Source: Trichoplax adhaerens (taxonomy: Eukaryota > Placozoa > Uniplacotomia > Trichoplacea > Trichoplacidae). From it: DNA of 64,000 bases. The notes under the pieces were generated by a model. It did not search any database, had not been told where the DNA came from, and was given only the letters and a program-made list of their open reading frames with translations. How positions within the stretch are numbered: position 1 is the first letter of the stretch; each line of letters begins with the position of its first letter. Positions 48,389 to 61,200 of the stretch are shown here, one piece after another. The position numbers and the translations under genes are program-made. The stretch is taken from contig NW_002060943.1 in assembly GCF_000150275.1 (NCBI RefSeq), forward strand, positions 11,346,878 to 11,410,877, read 5' to 3'.

Positions 48389-50865
48389 AATTTTACCACG
48401 AAAATCATAATGGTCAAATAAGATCAAGTGCAATGCAGAATCTATTATTTGCTCGATTTTAAGAAGTTTTGAAATAATTTTTTGCTATTTAGCATTGAAC
48501 CTCGTTTTCAAGTTAACATTAGAAATTAGAACAAAGGTAAATTAAAGACAGAAGTTATACCTCCTGTCATACGTAGAAAATAGCAAAACAAAGCTAGATA
48601 TTGTAACATAATATACAATCACATTCTGTTTAGCACTGTGTTACGGTGTTGCCTTGTCATTAGGATAGTTTAATAAGTACAGTAGTAGCTAGTATGGAGA
48701 ATATCCATATTTGTAGTGCTAGGTAGATAAATAATGCCTTAACGTGGATGTTGGTTGTAATAGTTCATTACATACTTGATATTGATTATTATTGTGTGAT
48801 AGATAGCAGTAAGATGATTTAAGTTCTTGTTGATGATAGTTGAATTAGACAACCTACGAGCTTAGATTAAGATTAAGCATGAGTAAGAGATTCAAAATAT
48901 TTACTGATAGAAAAGCTATGTAAGGAACATCTCAGTTCGAGATGTTTCTCCTAGTAAGGTATAATAATAATACTGTTGTTGTTTAAAAATTAGACGGTTC
49001 CTATATAAACGGGAAAATTGAGTTGAATGGTGTGGTAAGAAGTTGTAGATGTATCTTTGCTAACAAAAGTTTCATCTTTACAGTCCTTTGCTTTGTGTGT
49101 TTAACGTTAAGTAAAAGGGCGTTTAAGTCAGTAGCTACTTATAGACTTTTACTGTACGTTACCTTGTCGCAGAAGTGAAATTGTGACACAATGATACCAT
49201 ATTAACTGTAAGTAAGTTATGTGATAGATATATTATACCAGCTAGCCAATCACTATGTAGCATAGGCAACTATAAAAGAAGACTGTCTAGCGAATATTAG
49301 TTAGTTACGCATTACACATGAATACGGGCGAGTTCGGCTAATAAATACTTTATATTTGTATCTATTGACTCCTTTTCCTGCCTTTAATTTACAAAGCCAG
49401 GGAATATCATTACAGATATCGAAGAAAATCAAATTATACTGTATTTTTAAGACGGAACGAGATAAGAAAGATGGAAAAGCTGGAATATTCCGGATGGTTA
49501 CGATATCTACAATTCCGTGTTATATATATTAATAAAGTTTTTTCTTTGAGATCGTTGCATTGGGAAGTGATACCTTAACCAAACCATCGACAGGTGTAGG
49601 TGTGGTACGGTTTGGTGAGCCTTTGAGCTAAATATGGTCCTTGCAAGAACAGTTCGATCGAGACAATGTATAATCGATTGCCGAATGTGCTGCACACTAC
49701 ATATACATTACACACGATATCTATAAATCAATGTAATTTACGAGGCTAATTATAATGCTATCTGTTGTGTATTTTCGTGGGGAACAGGTTCGAACTCAAA
49801 GAAATACACGTGCTTCTTTTTCTAGGCTACAAGCTAACTTTATTTCGCATTACTTCTGTATACATATTATCGTTTAACAGTATCTATAGATACGAACCGA
49901 GTCAGTCAAACAGTGCTACCTTACTATACTAACATTAACTAAGTCTAAGATTCAGATATATGACACTATCCTGTAGCTAGCTAACATTCACTGTCCTCGT
50001 CCTCGCCAGTACCTTAAAACAAAGTTATGACTATTTTCTCTAAACACTGATCCAATCATTGTGTGCTTCATTCTGTTGGATCTATTTCTACTGAGTAAGT
50101 AAGTACAAAGTAGCGATCTCTTTTAAAGAGGCATTAATCAAAAACAATTTTCTTCTGAGGATATAAAGTAAATCTTAAAACTTTACTATCTTTGGCACTA
50201 TGTGGCGAACAACTCCAATTGGGCAAGGTTATTATAAGGCTCCGATCCTAATAATAATACAAAACTATGAGATCAATTTATCGGACTTGCATAACGTTTT
50301 GAGTAGGATTAAGCGCTTGTTTTCAATTATGTGTGTTAATAATTTTCATAAACGACAACAGGTCATTATTAGACTAACAAAATCTTCGTAGATCAGCATA
50401 AAAAGCAATTAAATTGCTGTGCTTAAATACATTACATTCATCTTTATGAATACAATAGTTAAAACAAGGCAGAATGGGGCATATTTTTCACCTGGAACAC
50501 AGAAGATACGTCATACTGTACTATGAAAAAAAAAGGCCTAATCATTTACGTCCTAGAGATATACTATCGCCGTGGCAGTGCAAATATCCATATCTTGATA
50601 ACAGCAGTCCCATTCTTCTCCAGAAGTAATTGCACGTTTGATGTATCGTTTTAAATATCATGTATTAGGGGAATATCTCTTATCCGACTTCAGTTTTGCA
50701 GGCCAATAACTCATTCTCTAATTGCAGAGAAACTTCCATATTTAAACAGGATATAAAAGCTCAGAAGCGAAAAAACTATAAAAATTCAGCTGTTATATTT
50801 AGAGATGGTAGATTGCTTAATACGATGAATGATTAACATCAACAATTTGCAATCCAATCAGCAAT
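48389..50865. other. Non-coding stretch downstream of the FolB/FolX gene
   Basis: No gene that I can support. Short frames at 49507-49695 (-) and 50200-50391 (+) show no family features or exon partners. No clear AATAAA close after the FolB/FolX stop was found. Confidence 0.45.
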
Positions 50866-51950
50866 TGTTTCTTTTCAAAGAATAATCTGATGTACGATAA
50901 ATGAATTATTTACAGTCAGTAACTAAGATTTGAAACTTCATAGTCGCAGTAAAGTTGTGTCTCGTATTATTGGTTAATTGCCATGCAATGAAATGATCTA
51001 TTGACTCTATGCTTTGTAAGCTAATTTAACAGTTTATTAAAGATAAATATGTGGAATTGGATATCGCACTTTTCCCAGTCTTTATTATTGCTTATCAGCA
51101 TCGAAAGCACAGTCAGTAAACCAAAATATAAATAAATAATGCTATTATTTAAAATCTAGCTAAAATAAATTATATGATGTGATAAAATTTGCAATCATGC
51201 TGTAGTGCTGTAGTTCCAGATACTTAAATTTTTATTGAATTATCATTGCTAATTAATCGAAGTTATTTTTTAGCTTTATACTGTAGTCATAAATATGTTT
51301 CTTAGTAGCAAAATACTTCAAGACGGAATGGATAAATCGTTGGATTCTTCCTTCCTTTCTTTCAATAATTATAATAAAATGAATAACGTAGGCTTTCTTC
51401 TCCGTATACAGTAGTTTGGAAAAGTGTGATACAGAAAAATGAATTTAATCTATAATTTATCTGCTCTCATTCTTACAGTATGAAAATTATTAGAGTAATG
51501 CATTTATCTTAGATGTTATCCACTAACTACGAGTATCTCCGATATCTTCGTATGTGCAGCTAATTTACAATTACTTCCTTGGCAAGGTAAACGTTGTAAA
51601 TACTTATCGTATTGTGTATCCAATAAAAGTAATGACAGTAATCCTAACCCTAATGACACCTTATTTTTACGCGAGTGTATAATAAATAGCCATTGAAATT
51701 GTATATTTGTAAATTTATTGGCCTATACCTCTATAACATTAGCTCTATGGAGAGAAAATAAAGAATTTCATATCAGGCAACTAGTAAATAGGCATCGTTT
51801 ACGACAAAAGGCAAAACGTTCATTTCCAAAATGGCCAACGTGCCATGTTTGGTAAATGCCCGTATACGTCAAAATGCTATTAGGATCATTATTATATATA
51901 ATTGCAATATAGAATTAACAAAGGTTACAGATACCAATACAGTATAAAGT
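50866..51950. repeat. Direct repeat copy B (~1.1 kb)
   Basis: Partner of copy A (44129-45352), same orientation, about 6.7 kb away. It is somewhat shorter through indels and ends about 340 bp beyond the calcineurin B stop, on that gene's 3' side. Same lack of coding content. Confidence 0.82.
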
Positions 51951-52286
51951 ATGTATCATTTAAAGGATTATAGTTACAAATATAAACTAAATAAACTGCG
52001 TATCTAGTCGGGAGCTGATGCATACAGTCGGTTTAAGAGAAATTACGTAGATATTACAGAAATTAATTCTAAGGAGATTTAAGATATTACATCATTATTA
52101 CCTGGAGCAACACTAAAATACAAATTCATAATTACTTTTTATTTAACATTTTACCAGTAATATTTCCTACTATGAATAGGATACGATATGATGTCTGATA
52201 GCGGTACTAATAATTAATATAATAATATTAGTGATATATTTAGAAGAAGCGATTATACAAGCATCATAAGCATACAAATGCATTGA

Positions 52287-55000
52287 TTAGACATCTACAA
52301 CCATCTTCTTGTGAATATCTGTTGAGGCTACGACCTAAGACAATATCGAACAAATGAATAACAGAAGTCAGTACAAAATGTTTATTATTAAAATAGAAAT
52401 GCACCTTTCAAATCAGACTTATAACCAAAATATTACAATTAATCATGGAAGTGACAAAATTTTTACTAACTTTGCAAAATTCATCGAACGATATTTTTCC
52501 ATCTCCATCCGTGTCGGCATAGATAATAGTTTTGTCAACAATTTGTTGTAACTGTGTATCTTTGAGGTTGCTACCAACCATCATTTTTAGTACACGAAAT
52601 AATTCAGTATTCGTTATGTAGCCATCTTTATCCATATCATATATTCTAAAGGCAACTATATTGTATGGCAAATTAGTATCATTTTGAATCAAACTCGCTA
52701 TCTCAAGTTAACAATGGGAGTGCATTACTTTAATGTAATCGTAAAATATCTTAAGAATCAATAATAAATCGTAAACGCTGATATACGAGTATATTAAGAG
52801 TGCCAAATATACAGTACTTACACTTCAATTTTGATTCCCTGTCGCCTTTAACGCTAAAGAGTGAGACGCCGTGGATAAATTCTACCAAAAGTTAAAATAA
52901 AAAATAGACAAATAGACATGACAGAATTAAAATTTCTTATCTGGTTGTATTTGATAAATAAGCGAACAGTAATCGATCTTATTAATTATTATTATGTGAT
53001 GCATTTTTGCGGGATGCAAATTGTAATCTAAAAGGAATTCAAGGCCTTTACTGTACAGTATGTTACGGAAGTATCTTTGGATAGCTTTTGTACAATATAT
53101 ACAGTAAAAGAATCATCAACTACTTTTTAATAATTACCATATCGACGATTAGATATGAGTTCGTAAATGCATTAATAGATAGGGCCACTATTTTGAAGAC
53201 AATGGACAAATTTGTAAATGCCCCTAAGTTTGACGTAATATTTTTAAACCATTTTGCTATTGTGATATGAGCGTTATATTTAAACACGAAATCCTGCAAG
53301 TTTGCATATATTTTACAGTAAAGAACACAAATGATCTTTCATCATTACGTTTACAAGTAAGTTACGAAGCTGAGATTAAAGAATTTTCAGACTATAAATC
53401 CAATCAGGCTAAGTACTACATACTGTATAGCTGAATGATATCAGTTACGATTCTACTGTATGTAGAAGTATATACAAATAACACTTGCTTTGCAAAGAAA
53501 GACTACTACATGTATGAATTTGAAATTATTGTCTAAGTGAAAACTACGTGTGTGGTCAACTAAGTAATGGAATAGGCTAGCTCAATAAAATTCTTGAAAA
53601 AGGTAATAAAATCGCTAGAACTAAGGTGGCTGTTAATATTACTATAATAGCAATAAATTCCTTTAGTAGCAGAATAATAGGTTTAAGATATAGCGCATCG
53701 CAAAAATGTGTATACATTTCATACCTTTGAAGTCTACTTCACCATTGCCATCTTGATCAAAAATATCTATCACTCTTTGTACTAATGGATTTTGCTGCAA
53801 TTCTGGTAAATTCATAAATTCATCAACCGATAGAGATCCACTGTTATCCAAGTCCATCTTCTTAAATCGCTTTCCCAGACGCTTGACCTCGTCAGCGTCA
53901 ACTACAAGAAAAGTGATTGTGTATATTTAGCAAGAATACTGAAATGGTGATCATACGGGAGATCGAGGACTTTTTAACGAGAGCTGATGCGCTAGTTCAC
54001 AAGTGTTTTAACAATAAATTAAGAGGATTACCCTCACGCCTATAATATATCGTTATAATATACTTTATCTATAGTAATACATGTCCTTGATTGCACTTTC
54101 GCTTACTCGGCTACGATAATATCATAACTGTACGTTTACAATTAACCAGAGGAAAGAGTATATCTATATATACATGCATCCTTAATTAAAGCAAAAACTT
54201 TACTACAAGTAATACAGTCAAGTCGGTCGAAGGTGTTAGCTAAACTGTGTATTACTTTATCGACTAGGACACTAACGATATTAAATTGGTATACAATGTA
54301 TATGTCATGACATATATATATACAGTAACAAGTGTTGTTTGTGACTGTGTCAATGATTCTCTTCAAGTATGGTAAATGTTTGTACAAAACTAGTGATCTG
54401 TGGCTACGGCAATTTGCTCATACTTAGATAGACAAATAGTAGAATTAATTCAGTAGCTGGCACATTCTGTACTGCTATCGTTACAGCGAAATGTAATGAT
54501 TTATTAAGTCTTTTTCACCCACGTACTCGTGTTTTACAAGCAAAGTTCGTTACAAGTGCCAGCTTCTTTGTAGCGATATAGAACGTTATTAAGCTAATGA
54601 TATTAAGTAATTTGTAACTACCATATGTAAATGAGTTGTTGTCCACAGGGGACAATGAATAGTTTTTTAAAGACTATTATAATGAACTCATGAAACAATC
54701 AATGTAATAAATGGAATGTTGGTATCGCTGAGATCAAATGTCTATTCAATACGATGGGCCGGATCCTTTGTGAGATAGCTCAGTTCGTCTATGATTCCGT
54801 TTACAGTTCATGCTATGCACAATTGACATGGCTATGCACCAATAGTAACGTAATCTCTCGAGTACAACAAATACTAGTGTAAACTCATCCACTGCACATA
54901 AACATGTACTATACAGACTAATACGATAGTAAAATAAAAATAAGCAAAAAGCTATACTATACTTACAATTAGTGATCATCGGTATCGAAGCATCGTTTCC
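52287..55000 (-). CDS. PPP3R1: Calcineurin subunit B (regulatory, EF-hand)
   Basis: Ca2+-binding regulatory subunit of the calcineurin phosphatase, binding the catalytic A subunit. Exons encode [11 protein letters not shown] (54967-55000); [20 protein letters not shown] with the first EF-hand, then the second ([12 protein letters not shown]) (about 53720-53905); [20 protein letters not shown] (about 52815-52875); [20 protein letters not shown] and [15 protein letters not shown] (third and fourth EF-hands, about 52470-52650); and [12 protein letters not shown] ending at the TAA at 52287-52289. All four Ca2+ loops keep their acidic ligands. Residue identity to known calcineurin B is very high. 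The Gly that must follow the initiator Met (an N-myristoylation site in the family) opens the 54967-55000 exon after an AG, so the ATG sits in a separate upstream exon. A possible site is ATG|GTAACA at 56768-56770 (inference). Confidence 0.96.
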
Positions 55001-56884
55001 CTATCATAACAAATAACAATAACGTGAGGAAAATTCAAAAATAAAAGTTCTATCGGTACTTAATATCTTTTATAGTATCAGTATGTATATATCTATATCT
55101 ATATAATACATTGTCCAGAATCTTTGAAAGGAAGCTGATATGAAGGAGGGTTTTATAAGAAATAATAAACAAACAAATAACAGGCAATAAGCCAGTGCAA
55201 TAACACGTAATAGACTGTCCATCATCGTTCACTGGTTTTCTAGTACCGTTTGTCATCCACACAAACAAATAAAATAAATATCGAAAACAGCCACTTACCC
55301 TTGTGACTAGGTATAGTTTAGACTAGAGCAGACTGTTCCGTTCCCATACAGGGCTGTATGGTTCGGGTTTTGCAAAAGGCTACAGTACAATGCACTGTAG
55401 TTTACAGTGTTCAGTAAAGCTATCACGCGAGCTACGCAAGACATCGTGCAAACAATTGTACAGTAATCGAGTATGAGGCTAGCAGAACTTCAAGCGTTAC
55501 AGTTGCTATTACAGTACTATATTCACGTTGCATACGCTTGAACGGAACACAATACTGTACTGTACTATGGATGGACTGTCAGACTATGAGTGTGGGAACT
55601 ACTGTATTTGGCTGTCGCGATCTGCACGGTAAATAAAAAATAATATTCTTCATTTCTGCATGCATGTATTGAAAAAAATTTGCACCTACTTATAACTTTT
55701 AAATTATCAACAACAAGAAATAAGCATATCAGAGATATCATTATGTCAAATAGATTGACTCAATTTGATGTTTTGAACAACAGTAGTATAGTATCGTGGT
55801 TTGCTACTCATGTAAACGGATAGACGGGCAGCACTCCAAAAGTTAGTGATCGTTCAATTATTGTACATGGCTGTAACAAAATTTGGGTTCATTTACTTTT
55901 TACACCTATTATCAAGAACTGGCAATTTCTTCTTTTAAGCAATGAAGAAAATGTTATATTATACTATCATAATTTGACATTCAAAGTATTATGCCATATT
56001 GTGTTGTGTAACCTATAGACTTGTCGATAAAGAACGTTAATTAACGTTCTGGCTAGCATGTTTTTACTGCTTACGTCGACATCCTTCATATGTATTCCCA
56101 CAGCATTCACCTGCAAGCAGTAAGTAAATGACTGCCTGAATTGTGCAAATGTGATTCTATAAATTGAAATGCCCTAGTTCACTTCATTGCATAAAACAAA
56201 TAAATTTAATGTTTAAATCAACCATTTAAGCCACATCGAACGCTTTAGTCACTGTTACTCAGGTTCCGCATAGTAGGCTGATCAATATCAATGCGTACTG
56301 TAAGGTACTATGAGCATTGTAACCATTGACACGCATAATGACTAGGCCTAGCGACCAGTAAGTCGCATTAGCGATATTGTCAATAATAAGTTATGATTTG
56401 GGTAATGGCTACTTGCAATTGCACGGCGATAACTTGATAGTGACAAGAGTGATGGTGTAATTTCGATATTAACGGAAGAAGATACGCTGTAATGAGCCAA
56501 CGCCGATTCAATTTTACAGCATTATATCTTATATCATACGTCTGATGAGTTAGTTACATACATTATCGTTACTGTACTCTACTTGACTACAGTATTCACA
56601 AGTCAAGTCAAGCAGGGTCAAAACCGTGTAAAGGAAAGAGGCGAAATAAAAAGGACAACGTATGCAAAAACGGAGTAAAAATTGGCAACCTGACGATAAA
56701 CTAAATAATAATTTCTTTTACAACTCTATACGACAGTAACTAGGGTATTATACGTTCTATGTGTTACCATCTTGCTGATTTCTTCTAATTTTCCTTTCTA
56801 GTTCCGTTAACATACGATAGAGAAAAGCCCACTGGAAACGTCCACCGCCTGTAAAAGTAGTCTTCGATCTTAAAATGCCACTTT

Positions 56885-57005
56885 GTACTGTAAGGTACAG
56901 TGCAAAGCAGCGTACAGTACAGTACTGTACTGTAGATGTGTCGCCAGCATACTGTACTGTACTGTACACTGTAAAGTACTGTAGGCATACGATACGGTAC
57001 TGTAC
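56885..57005. repeat. TACTGTAC/GTACAGTA palindromic array
   Basis: Short block of CGTACAGTACAGTACTGTACTG and TACTGTACTGTACACTG-type words (two sub-blocks at about 56910-56935 and 56950-57010). Same word family as the arrays at 12.7 and 42.8 kb. Can fold as hairpins; coding frames across it are spurious. Confidence 0.85.
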
Positions 57006-57048
57006 TGTAAACTTTCTTATGGTTTCTAGTCTTCCTCTTTCTTAGTCC

Positions 57049-57066
57049 CGGTCCCGTACGGGACCG
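57049..57066. repeat. 18-bp perfect GC-rich palindrome
   Basis: CGGTCCCGTACGGGACCG is identical to its reverse complement. It has 14 G/C of 18 in a genome region of about one third GC. It directly follows the TACTGTAC array. It could be a dimeric protein-binding site or a cruciform-forming element. Confidence 0.85.
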
Positions 57067-57410
57067 TGATGCTTATGCTAGCTTACGGTTTTGAATGGTA
57101 TCAGGATCAAGGGCTATTCGAGAACAGACCAAAGTCTCAATTTTGGCTCATTTCTATCACTCTGAATACTAGTGAATTGCATTTCCCAAAGTCAGCAACT
57201 TTAACCCTAAGTAGGTACTGTGCTAACGGTAAATACCCAATTATTGAATGGATACATCAAATATTAAATTATACAGCAGTTGTCTACGAATGCTGATAAT
57301 TATAGAGGTGATAACTGAATACAGTATTGGAGTGTGGCTACTATATTTTCATATGTATGCATATTATTTCATTTTTTTTACTAGCTTAACCCGCACACCA
57401 TGCCGTGCGA

Positions 57411-57686
57411 ATGAAACTTTTTATACTACTGTATATTATGTGTAATTTACAGGCGATGACTTATGCAGAATTATACAATAACAATACGGTATGCGCACAA
57501 TGTATAGCATATATAAGACAATGCGCGGCCACAGCACTGAAAAAAATTGAATTGATTAGCTCAGCGATATACTGTACTAATTTACAGTATTTTAGATCAT
57601 CGACTACTAAATACTGCATAGTCAGATATACATACAGCGTATGTCTTAACCAGTTGATTACTACTTCCTCGCGCTGTAAGAAATAG
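57411..57686 (+). CDS. Possible small secreted cysteine-rich protein
   Basis: A 91-codon single frame from ATG at 57411. The N-terminus (MKLFILLYIMCNLQAMTYA) has a basic residue, a hydrophobic core and a small-x-small end near residue 19, as in a signal peptide. The remaining about 72 residues hold seven cysteines (28, 31, 38, 55, 69, 78, 89), including a CxxC, with mixed polar residues and a basic end (RCKK). The odd cysteine number suggests either pairing between chains or a missing exon. No family recognised. Chance open frame is a real alternative, as no transcript evidence or polyadenylation signal is visible. Confidence 0.33.
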   Translation: MKLFILLYIMCNLQAMTYAELYNNNTVCAQCIAYIRQCAATALKKIELISSAIYCTNLQYFRSSTTKYCIVRYTYSVCLNQLITTSSRCKK

Positions 57687-58239
57687 TCTTATACTACTCG
57701 GTGGGCTCAAAATTAATAAACTTGCATTTCTTCATTATCTATAAACTATATAGTATTTTGGAAAGAAAACTTTGAAGCACTCCACTCAAAATTTCCTGTT
57801 CTACACTAACTAGTAGCACTGTGCCAGTTACATAAATTGACTATACGTACAGTATAAAGCCATTAAATAAATAATTCAATTACTAATTGCCTGTACTGTA
57901 ACTGGTAGTCAGAGTGTGTGTGGCGGCAGCTGCAGGGTACCATCAAAACAATGTTAAATTAGCACTCTAAACCTAGCACAAAGGTGTTAGGATATGGTAT
58001 TACTCGTTTATTAGAATAATTAAATGACATCGAGCATGAAAAATTGTTCAAGACACCCACGTGTTGACAACTTTTAGAACAAAATGGTACCACTTGTACG
58101 TATGACTCGTAATTGATTACGCTACTGAGTACACTCTCTTCATTCAATCCTACAAATAATGATAATTCACAGAGCACGCAAAAATGCACAGAACTAAAGC
58201 CCAAAAATCAAAACACATAAAATATTATATTGAAATCCA
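57687..58239. other. 3' flank of GANAB
   Basis: Non-coding. A minus-strand AATAAA (58007-58012) about 230 bp past the GANAB stop could be its polyadenylation signal. The minus-strand frame at 57959-58204 is probably part of the 3' UTR rather than a gene. Confidence 0.45.
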
Positions 58240-61200
58240 TTAAAATTTAAAATTAATTTCCCAATCGTCAACTATATTCACTTCAGGTTTCTTTACAGTT
58301 AAGCGTCTATTTTCGCGATCATATTTAAACTTCAATTTACGAGGTGTGGAATCTGTAAAATTATAAACGAAACTGTAAATGACAATCTGTTTTGATACTG
58401 CAGTTAAAATTTTGACAGAAATTACGGTAAACTTACTTTTTCCAGATACAGATATTTTAGACGGTTTATTTTTCATTCCTAAGACAACAATTTTCTCTAA
58501 CCAGGAATTTGTCTTATAATTCCCATACGCACTGCCAGGCCTACAAAGTTAATGACATTGATATCACGAACATAATTATTATTAAATATTTCCTCTAACA
58601 GGAGAAACAAATTCGGATCTTGATATCAAAATCGCGAATTTCTCTTAATATGTAATATATAATTCATCAATTTCTGATGGTATGCGAGGATTACCTCGAA
58701 GAGAGGACGTTGTCCTCATACGTAAATTTTCGTAGGCTAAATTCACCCTTAGAATAATCAAAACTATGGCCATCATCAATGTATAACTGTCCTAAAGCTT
58801 GAGCCTGCCAAATAAATTTGAAAGGAATTATTTCACACTGAACTTAACGATAATACTATGCCACATAATTTTAAGGAAATTTTATTTACTTTTCTATTAA
58901 GCGCGACTGTTAACGTATATGGGTCGTCGTACATCAAGGACGAACAACGCCGAATTCGCTCTTTCCGTGGAACAATACTTCCGCCGCGTTGAAAGACTGG
59001 AATCTAAATGGAACGTATCAGGATTTGTGTTTGCATTAACGTTACTTTAGATATTATAATGTTCCAATTTCGGAGATCACCCTTTATTGTACCGTATCAT
59101 GATGACAGAAAAATAAACCCATACCTTATTAAGCGAAACACTCATAGAAATACTACGAGGACCAGTAAACCATTTATAATTTTCGATATCGTACCATAGC
59201 TGTGATCCATATTAGTTATATATTTTAAAATTAGGTGCATTTAGAGATAAAGCATTAAGCGATGGCCTTGTATCATTAATTATAGATAATACGTGTATAC
59301 CTCGTTATTTCCAGGCAAGTATATGCTAGTACTAGATGCACTGGCATCAGTAATTGGTTTTACTAATAGATCAGATCCTGCAATATAATGTATACAGATA
59401 GGAAATTTAAATCAAAGCTAGCAACTGTAAAATCAAGTTCAATGACTACATTACAAACCGATTAGATACTCATCAGACATCGCAAATGTCGACACATCTT
59501 CTGGATACTCGGTAAACAAAGGTCTAAGATGGTCAAAAATTTCTTTAAATGTCTTGATTTCTAGTTAGCTAGGCAAAATATTGCGAAATATATCCAAAAC
59601 TTGTCCATTTACATTAAAAAAATGATCTAACCTTATTATTGTTCCTCCCTTGACAGAAGCTTGATAAAAGAGTGTGTACCAAAACGGTAATAATGCATAT
59701 CTAGTACGGATTGCATCACGTACGATATTCATATTCGCCTCAGCTAGCAACCACGGTTCTCTTCTACGGGTATCAATGTGTGCATGTGCACGGAAAAACG
59801 GTTGATAAGACGCTGTTTGATACCACCTGACAAGAAGTTCTTCATCAGGATTTTTGAAAAAGCCACCGACGTCAGCTAATAATTTAATGTTAAAAATTAA
59901 TAATTTAGCATAACTTGCAATATTTTAATTAATTATATAGTATACGGTGTATAATTTTCGACAACAACGTACCACCAGCAAATGGTAATCCAGCTATACT
60001 GATGCTCATAATCATTGGGAGTGAGATTTTTAAGTGCTCCCATGAAGCGGTATTATCCCCAGTCCAAATAGCACCAAAACGCTGAGATCCGGCAAAAAAA
60101 GCACGCGACAGTACAAATGGCCTTTCTTTGAATCCTGATCGGGCAATTAAACCATCAGCCGTGGCTTTATGCTACAATATTTACAGATAGTAACAAAATA
60201 ATACGATAAGCCGAAAGTATAATTAGGATATTAAACACTAAGGCTGTGACGCAATCAAATAATCAGATACCGCATAAAGTCCAAATATATTGTGGACATC
60301 GCGATGTTCCCAACCTCCAAAGTGCTTTGCATCTTTATGCATAGTAATCTCTGGACCGTTAAAAACTGAGGGCTACATTAAATTTTAAATTATACCGAAA
60401 TTCATTCAATCACAATACACTGTGCTAGCGTTTTAAACTTTACGTATTTCATAAGTACTTGTAGGTAATGTACATCTATTAATGTTAGTAGACTATAGTC
60501 ATACTTCATTCATATCGTTCCAGATGAAAAGCGAATTGGTTGAACCCTGTTCAATTGATCAATTAAGAGTTGCTTAAAAATTTTGCTGCTTTTCAATATG
60601 CAGTACCCTGTATATGACTTCACTAGCTAACGCATCAAGTTACGCTAAACAAAATATTTGCTTGATTCCCTCACAAAATAATACAAATATTTACCGGGTA
60701 ATTATCAAGATTAAATCTGGAGGCCCACCAATCTCGATGTTCAGGGTTTATAAAATCAATCCACGATGATGATCCTGGCCAACACCAGCCCTCGTAAACG
60801 TTATCATCTTTGTTCTTTACATAACGTCCTTGATTCGAAGCATCCTAACGAAATCAATGATAAGTAGTAATCCTTTTTAATAATTAGAACATACGTTTTA
60901 ATCGAATTACCTGATCAATACCGTAACCACTATCCCTTTTAATATGTGGATCGACAATTGTGACCATCTAATTAGTTGAACGATACATAAAATTACAGAA
61001 ATTATTATGTTGAAAAGGCAGTTCAAAAGTCTATTCGTGATTTACTAAGCTGTGAATAGTAAAACTTCGTATTTATGTTTCAGTAAAGAAATCTTTATAT
61101 GGTAGCTAACCTTACGCCCTTTAGCTGCAAGACTTTTCTGCATATCTTCAGGGTTAGGAAATTTCGTAGAATCCCACGTAAAGTATCTATGAAACAGTTT

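Larger units (their letters stand above)
55001..57410. other. Non-coding region upstream of calcineurin B
   Basis: Probably holds the calcineurin B initiator exon, 5' UTR and promoter, plus a TACTGTAC array and a GC-rich palindrome. A plus-strand frame at 57066-57296 lacks recognisable features. Confidence 0.45.

Noticed and set aside
49780-49800. GGTTCGAACTC resembling a tRNA T-arm
   Set aside because: No matching acceptor stem, anticodon arm or A box could be paired around it.
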